From NCBI GenBank assembly GCA_913009675.1, contig CAJVXD010000094.1:1-5674 (forward strand): DNA of 5,674 nt, read 5' to 3'. The notes below the pieces were generated by a model. That model was not told the origin of the DNA and made no database searches. It saw only the letters and a program-made list of their open reading frames with translations. This DNA comes from an uncultured bacterium (GTDB taxonomy: Bacteria > Omnitrophota > Gorgyraeia > Gorgyraeales > Gorgyraeaceae). The position numbers were made by a program, and so were the translations under genes. Below are positions 1 through 5,674 of this stretch, in pieces. Each line of letters begins with the position of its first letter. Positions within the stretch are counted from its first letter, which is position 1.

Positions 1-105
1 CTGTCATCGACCTTGATGTTAGTTCGTTGTCGTGTTCTCCATCTGTTCGCATACTCATGTCATGACTGTCTCTGCTTCACTTCAGTCTACACTTTTTTTT
101 TTTTT
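1..105. other. Non-genomic tail beyond adapter (poly-T plus unknown 92 bases)
   Basis: Bases 93-105 are 13 consecutive T, abutting the outer end of the adapter. Bases 1-92 form a unique, non-repetitive stretch with no recognisable gene, RNA or motif. Seen from the insert on the minus strand the order is insert, adapter, poly-A, tail. That is what results when sequencing continues past the end of a short fragment and the run-off base calls are assembled. Because it lies outside the adapter, this part cannot be contiguous with the genome to its right. The exact origin of bases 1-92 is not recognised. Confidence 0.85.
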
Positions 106-163
106 AATGATACGGCGACCACCGAGATCTACACTCTTTCCCTACACGACGCTCTTCCGATCT
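106..163 (+). other. Illumina P5/TruSeq adapter contamination
   Basis: The 58 bases match the Illumina universal adapter from its first to last base: they open AATGATACGGCGACCACCGA, contain ACACTCTTTCCCTACACGAC, and close GCTCTTCCGATCT. This is synthetic library DNA left in the assembly, not part of the organism. Its forward frames translate to peptides familiar as database contaminants (containing NDTATTEIYTLSLHDALPI and MIRRPPRSTLFPYTTLFRS), and its reverse frame gives SEERRVGKECRSRWSPYH. Genomic sequence begins directly after it at 164. The match is from memory of the adapter sequence, and I am close to certain of it. Confidence 0.98.
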
Positions 164-373
164 CTCCAGATGCCAGGTCTTCCAGAAAAGAAAATGTCTT
201 TTATAAAGCTCATCCACCCTCAACTCTTTTGAATAATCAAATGTCGTAATAACGGGGGCAGGGGCTTCCTGTTTCTTCTTTTTGCGCACAAACTTCCTCT
301 GGAGGGCAGCACAGCCTGTGAAGGAAAAAAATAAAATCAAAACAAGACCCCACGCAACAGTTTTTCTGAACAT
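164..373 (-). CDS. Small lipoprotein, 3' end missing (joined to adapter)
   Basis: Seventy genomic codons remain, with no stop of their own. The N-terminus is a classic lipoprotein signal: MFRK, a hydrophobic stretch over residues 6-18 (VAWGLVLILFFSF), then T-G-C with the lipidated cysteine at residue 21. A basic segment (KFVRKKKK, residues 27-34), a Pro/Ala-rich linker and a segment ending YKRHFLFWKTWHLE follow. The protein is predicted to be exported and lipid-anchored; its function is not recognised. ATG at 373 is preferred over the in-frame GTG at 379 because GAGAGG (384-379) sits five bases before the ATG and the GTG lies immediately against it. After residue 70 the frame runs straight into the adapter (RSEERRVGKEC...) and stops at a TAA formed by the adapter/poly-A junction, so the 91-residue open frame from the GTG is a chimera. 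The true C-terminus lies beyond the assembly. Confidence 0.8.
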
Positions 374-393
374 AATCACCTCTCAACCAGCAT
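374..393 (-). promoter_or_regulatory. Mini-ORF and Shine-Dalgarno before the lipoprotein start
   Basis: ATG at 393 opens a five-codon frame, MLVER, ending TGA at 376 two bases before the lipoprotein ATG. It has its own GAGGTGA (403-397) three bases upstream. Its last codons, GAG AGG TGA, are also the ribosome-binding site of the lipoprotein gene. The segments GGTTGAGGTGAATTATG and GGTTGAGAGGTGATTATG are imperfect copies of each other. This could be a coupled leader peptide or simply a duplicated ribosome-binding site; no promoter was found nearby. Confidence 0.35.
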
Positions 394-416
394 AATTCAC
401 CTCAACCTCTTCATTT

Positions 417-457
417 AAAAAGGGACACCTTCCCGATTGAAAATAGGGCAGGTTCCC
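417..457 (-). terminator. Rho-independent terminator after ligA
   Basis: On the minus strand, GGGA-ACCT-G-CCC (457-446) pairs with GGG-A-AGGT-G-TCCC (434-422). This gives stems of 4, 4 and 3 base pairs separated by one bulged G and one G/A mismatch, with an 11-base loop and an immediate run of five T (421-417). The T tract lies only on the minus-strand exit side, so the terminator is directional. It starts 55 bases after the ligA stop and ends 44 bases before the lipoprotein ATG, which fits the end of the ligA operon. Confidence 0.72.
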
Positions 458-474
458 GAACAAGTCGGTAGACG

Positions 475-512
475 TCTCTAATATCTCTAATATCCAGCCT
501 CAGCCTCAACCT
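475..512. repeat. Short tandem repeats in the ligA 3' flank
   Basis: Two exact copies of TCTCTAATA (475-483, 484-492) are followed by three hexamers, CAGCCT, CAGCCT and CAACCT (495-512), which abut the ligA stop codon. They fill most of the space between the stop and the terminator hairpin. No function is visible; they look like slippage-derived simple sequence. Confidence 0.7.
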
Positions 513-3262
<2,750 letters not shown>

Positions 3263-3272
3263 AAATCATCAG

Positions 3273-3551
3273 CTAAAATCTTATCTCAAAGCCTTTGGTT
3301 TGGTGCGAGGGTTTTTCCCAGCTTATATCTACATTGTTTATATAATGCCCGGGAAATTCGTCTTTTATCTTCTCCAGAAAGGCCTTCAGGCCTTGCTCCT
3401 CGCCCTCACATACTACCTCCACCCTGCCGTCCCTCAAGTTTCTGGCCCAGCCGTCCAGACCTAATCTAGAGGCAATGCCCCTCGCAGTATACCTGAACCC
3501 TACACCCTGAACAAGCCCCGAATAAAATACATGGATATGTTTATGGGCCAT
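3273..3551 (-). CDS. acyP: Acylphosphatase
   Basis: Small cytoplasmic enzyme that hydrolyses carboxyl-phosphate (acyl phosphate) bonds. The 92-residue length is typical of the single-domain family. The phosphate-binding loop GLVQGVGFR (residues 12-20) carries the catalytic arginine R20. The second signature, GWARNLRDGRVEV (34-46), carries the catalytic asparagine N38, and the C-terminus ends in the usual GFEIRF-type beta strand. The ATG at 3551 overlaps the stop of the transporter gene by one base (TGATG), with a weak AAGG seven bases before it, indicating coupling. The cellular substrate is unknown; 1,3-bisphosphoglycerate and acetyl or carbamoyl phosphate are usual candidates. Animal acylphosphatases also act in vitro on the aspartyl-phosphate form of P-type ATPases, which is notable given the metal pump encoded two genes upstream. 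Confidence 0.95.
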   Translation of the reverse strand: MAHKHIHVFYSGLVQGVGFRYTARGIASRLGLDGWARNLRDGRVEVVCEGEEQGLKAFLEKIKDEFPGHYINNVDISWEKPSHQTKGFEIRF

Positions 3552-4720
3552 CAGGATACCTTTTTTTGAGGATACTGAAACAACCCGAACAATACAACAG
3601 AAATAATACTAACTACACTGCCATAAATAAAAGTTATACGCGGATTGATCTGCCATAAATACCCGGCGATTAGACTTGCCGGCAAGGCAGCCAATCCTAC
3701 TATGGTATGAAATGCCCCCAGGGCCGTGGCCCTTAATTCCGAAGAAGAGAGATCGGAGATATAGGCCCGCTGATTTCCGTCCACTATGGCATAGACTATG
3801 CCGTAAAGAGAGAACAGGACTATAAATGCTGCCAAAGAATCAAAAACGGCAAACCCCAGAGAGGCCAGAGAAAATAAAAGATAACCGAAGACGAGTACTC
3901 TTTTCCTGCCTATCCTGTCGGAAAGTTTACCGAAAGGGATGGCAAATACGGCATAGAAAACATTGAATAGGGCATACAAAAGGACTGGCCCCGCTATAGA
4001 TAAGGCCCCCCTAAAAGATTGCTGTGCCTTGAGTATAAAAAACATATAACTGAAATTCGCTAAACTAAATACGCCGGAGACTATGATGAATGACCTTAAA
4101 GATTTAGGGAGGCCTTTTATGTCTATCTTTAAGCCTGGCCCTGGTGTATCTTTTTTCTTTTCTCTTACAAAATATAACGGGATAAGGGAGAAAAATGCGA
4201 CTATGGCAGCAATGAGTATCACGGACTTGAAGGACAATCCAAAGAACCGGATTAGAATAAAAACAACGACACTACCTAAGACCGCCCCGGCGGTATCCAT
4301 TGCCCTGTGGATCCCGAACCCCCTGCCTCTTTCCTCGGGCATCGAATCTGCTATAATAGCGTCCCTCGCGGCCGTCCTTAATCCCTTTCCGACCCTTTCG
4401 AGACTGGCAAATATCAGGATATGGTGCCATACCCTGGAAAAAGCCAACAACAATTTAAAAAATGCTGATGTCAGATATCCTGAAAAGACAAATATCTTCC
4501 TCCGCCCTGTCCTATCCGATAAGTAACCGCAGATAACCTTTAAGATACTTGAAACACTGTCTCTCAATCCCCCAATCAGCCCAATGACCAAACCCGTCCC
4601 GCCCAATGCTATAATGAACATCGGGAGGATTGGGATTATCATCTCACTGCTTAGGTCGTTGAGGAAACTAACAACACCCAGCAAAACTATATTTCTACTA
4701 ATACCTCTTAAATCTCTCAA
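3551..4720 (-). CDS. MFS transporter, MJ1317-like
   Basis: Integral inner-membrane carrier of the major facilitator superfamily, 389 residues with about 12 hydrophobic segments in two halves. Motif A occurs in both halves, as GYLSDRTGRRK (65-75) and GKLSDRIGRKR (264-274). The central hydrophilic loop lies around residues 186-206 (REKKKDTPGPG...). An N-terminal NDLSSEMIIPILP and the loop ERVGKGLRTAARDAIIADS (108-126) recall the MJ1317-like subgroup, whose substrates are mostly unknown; efflux of a drug or metabolite is a guess. The start is TTG at 4720: AAGAGG (4733-4728) stands seven bases upstream, and no ATG occurs in frame before residue 27, inside the first conserved block. The gene begins 16 bases after the P-type ATPase stop, suggesting co-transcription and possibly a shared resistance role. 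Confidence 0.92.
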   Translation of the reverse strand: MRDLRGISRNIVLLGVVSFLNDLSSEMIIPILPMFIIALGGTGLVIGLIGGLRDSVSSILKVICGYLSDRTGRRKIFVFSGYLTSAFFKLLLAFSRVWHHILIFASLERVGKGLRTAARDAIIADSMPEERGRGFGIHRAMDTAGAVLGSVVVFILIRFFGLSFKSVILIAAIVAFFSLIPLYFVREKKKDTPGPGLKIDIKGLPKSLRSFIIVSGVFSLANFSYMFFILKAQQSFRGALSIAGPVLLYALFNVFYAVFAIPFGKLSDRIGRKRVLVFGYLLFSLASLGFAVFDSLAAFIVLFSLYGIVYAIVDGNQRAYISDLSSSELRATALGAFHTIVGLAALPASLIAGYLWQINPRITFIYGSVVSIISVVLFGLFQYPQKKVS

Positions 4721-4727
4721 GGTCCAA

Positions 4728-4733
4728 CCTCTT
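4728..4733 (-). promoter_or_regulatory. Ribosome-binding site fixing the TTG start of the MFS gene
   Basis: AAGAGG on the minus strand is followed by seven bases and then TTG at 4720-4718. It lies inside the 16-base gap after the ATPase stop codon and is the main support for a TTG start. Confidence 0.7.
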
Positions 4734-4736
4734 CAG

Positions 4737-5674
4737 TTATTTCGAAACCCTTGTAGAATTTAATATTGCAAGGATTGCAACGCCTACGTCGGCAAACACG
4801 GCCTCCCACATGGTTGCCATTCCAAGGGCACCTATAGTCAGGAATACCCCTTTAACCCCTAATGCAAAACCGATGTTCTGCCAGACTATCCCCCTCGTTC
4901 TCTTTGCAATCTTAACAGCCTCATGAAGCCTTGACGGCTCATCGGTCATTAAAACTACGTCTGCCGCCTCTATCGCAGCGTCTGATCCCAATGCCCCCAT
5001 AGATACGCCAATGTCTGAACGCATTAATACGGGGGCATCGTTTATACCATCTCCCACAAACGCTATCAGGTCCTTATTATTTACCTTCTTTTTCATCAGT
5101 CTTTCGATCATCTCCAGCTTTTGTTGCGGCAATAATTCTGCAAAATACTCTTCCAATCCCAGTCTTTGAGAAACTGCATCCGCTACCTCCCGGCTGTCTC
5201 CTGTAAACATAATCTGCTTTTTTACCCCAAGATTTTTTAATCCTTGAATGGCTATCTTCGCATCTTCTTTGATCTCATCAGCGATAACAATATAACCGGC
5301 ATATCTATCATCAACTACAACATGAACGACGGTCCCTCCAACACTGCAGATATCGTGCTCGATACTCTCTCTGTGGAGAAATTTATCATTTCCAATCAGA
5401 ACGTAATGCCCTTCGATCCTGGCCTTTATACCATACCCGGAAACCTCCTCATAACCTTCTATTTTGCTTTCATTTATTTTCTTATTATAGGCCTCGACTA
5501 TCGATTGAGCAATAGGGTGGCTGGATTGACTCTCTGCCTGTGCAGCAAATTTTAATATTTTATCCTCTGTAAAATTATTTTTGGTGACGATCTTGGTAAC
5601 CCTGAAGACGCCTTTTGTCAGGGTCCCGGTTTTATCCCACACAATCGTATGAAGATTATTCAGCCCTTCCAAAT
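4737..5674 (-). CDS. P1B-type heavy-metal ATPase (Zn/Cd/Pb class), 5' end outside window
   Basis: Inner-membrane pump that exports soft divalent metals using ATP through an aspartyl-phosphate intermediate. The visible 311-312 residues are the C-terminal portion. Counting from the TTG at 5672, DKTGT (13-17, phosphorylated D13) is followed by the nucleotide-binding SHP (H52-P53) with GYG (79-81), TGDS (157-160), GDGINDAP (207-214), SMGALGSDAAIEAADVVLM and the last two membrane helices. Those helices carry N266 and K274 (NIGFALGVKG) and D295 (FADVG), the pattern expected of the P1B-2 (ZntA/CadA) zinc/cadmium/lead group rather than of copper pumps. The TTG near the edge is an internal leucine codon, not a start: the metal-binding domain, the first six helices and the CPC motif lie beyond 5674. 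It is the most upstream gene seen in this operon; any metal-responsive promoter lies outside the window. Confidence 0.95.
   Translation of the reverse strand, partial: LEGLNNLHTIVWDKTGTLTKGVFRVTKIVTKNNFTEDKILKFAAQAESQSSHPIAQSIVEAYNKKINESKIEGYEEVSGYGIKARIEGHYVLIGNDKFLHRESIEHDICSVGGTVVHVVVDDRYAGYIVIADEIKEDAKIAIQGLKNLGVKKQIMFTGDSREVADAVSQRLGLEEYFAELLPQQKLEMIERLMKKKVNNKDLIAFVGDGINDAPVLMRSDIGVSMGALGSDAAIEAADVVLMTDEPSRLHEAVKIAKRTRGIVWQNIGFALGVKGVFLTIGALGMATMWEAVFADVGVAILAILNSTRVSK

Noticed and set aside
13..249. Plus-strand open frames of 78 and 66 codons across the window start
   Set aside because: Both pass through the poly-T and adapter, and their middle sections are translated adapter. They end in antisense of the lipoprotein gene, have no independent support and are artefacts.
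422..457. Hairpin as a REP/MITE-like element (AGGGACACCTTCCCGA and AGGGCAGGTTCCCGA)
   Set aside because: There is only one copy in the window and no flanking duplication was seen. The one-sided T tract and its position after ligA are better explained by a terminator.
374..512. Sigma-70 promoter for the lipoprotein gene
   Set aside because: No -35/-10 pair with acceptable spacing was found. The best pair, TTGTTC and TATTTT, is only about 12 bases apart and lies within the terminator stem.
4083..4526. Plus-strand open frame of 147 codons
   Set aside because: It lies antisense to the MFS transporter, whose motif A and loop motifs are clear. The translation resembles no family.
5244..5555. Plus-strand open frame of 103 codons
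   Set aside because: It is antisense to the nucleotide-binding domain of the P1B ATPase and has no domain of its own.
5670..5672. TTG as the start of the P-type ATPase
   Set aside because: The codon lies just 12 codons before DKTGT, and the family always has several membrane helices upstream. It is an internal leucine at the window edge.

Overview
This window looks like the end of a metagenome or draft-genome contig from a Gram-negative-type bacterium. The genes are bacterial: NAD-dependent DNA ligase, a P1B-type metal ATPase and a lipoprotein with a signal peptide. The lineage cannot be fixed from the sequence alone. The style of the LigA and the short-repeat-rich gaps are compatible with an uncultured phylum such as Omnitrophota, but this is a weak impression.

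Layout. Bases 1-163 are not genomic. Bases 106-163 match the standard 58-base Illumina P5/TruSeq universal adapter, bases 93-105 are a run of 13 T, and bases 1-92 are an unexplained tail beyond it. Read on the minus strand this is insert, adapter, poly-A, then tail, the order expected when a read runs off a short library fragment. Genomic DNA therefore starts at 164. It opens inside a small lipoprotein gene (164-373, minus), whose apparent C-terminus in any automatic call would be translated adapter.

All genes are on the minus strand. In order of transcription they are: the 3' part of a Zn/Cd/Pb-type P1B ATPase (5674-4737, cut by the window edge), an MJ1317-like MFS transporter (4720-3551), an acylphosphatase (3551-3273), a calcineurin-like metallophosphoesterase (3262-2537) and ligA (2537-513). 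Spacings are +16, -1, +10 and -1 bases, including two TGATG stop/start overlaps, so these five very likely form one operon. A G+C-rich hairpin followed by five T (minus strand, 457-417) ends it just past ligA. The truncated lipoprotein gene follows, with a doubled ribosome-binding-site/start arrangement in front of it.

Function. The first two genes are membrane transport (metal export and a drug- or metabolite-type efflux carrier), followed by two small soluble hydrolases and the replicative/repair ligase. No dedicated novel system is evident. The points most worth a second look are the adapter chimera, a heptanucleotide tandem repeat inside ligA (with a degenerate copy at its 3' end), the mini-ORFs before the lipoprotein, and the neighbourhood of an acylphosphatase with an aspartyl-phosphate-forming pump.
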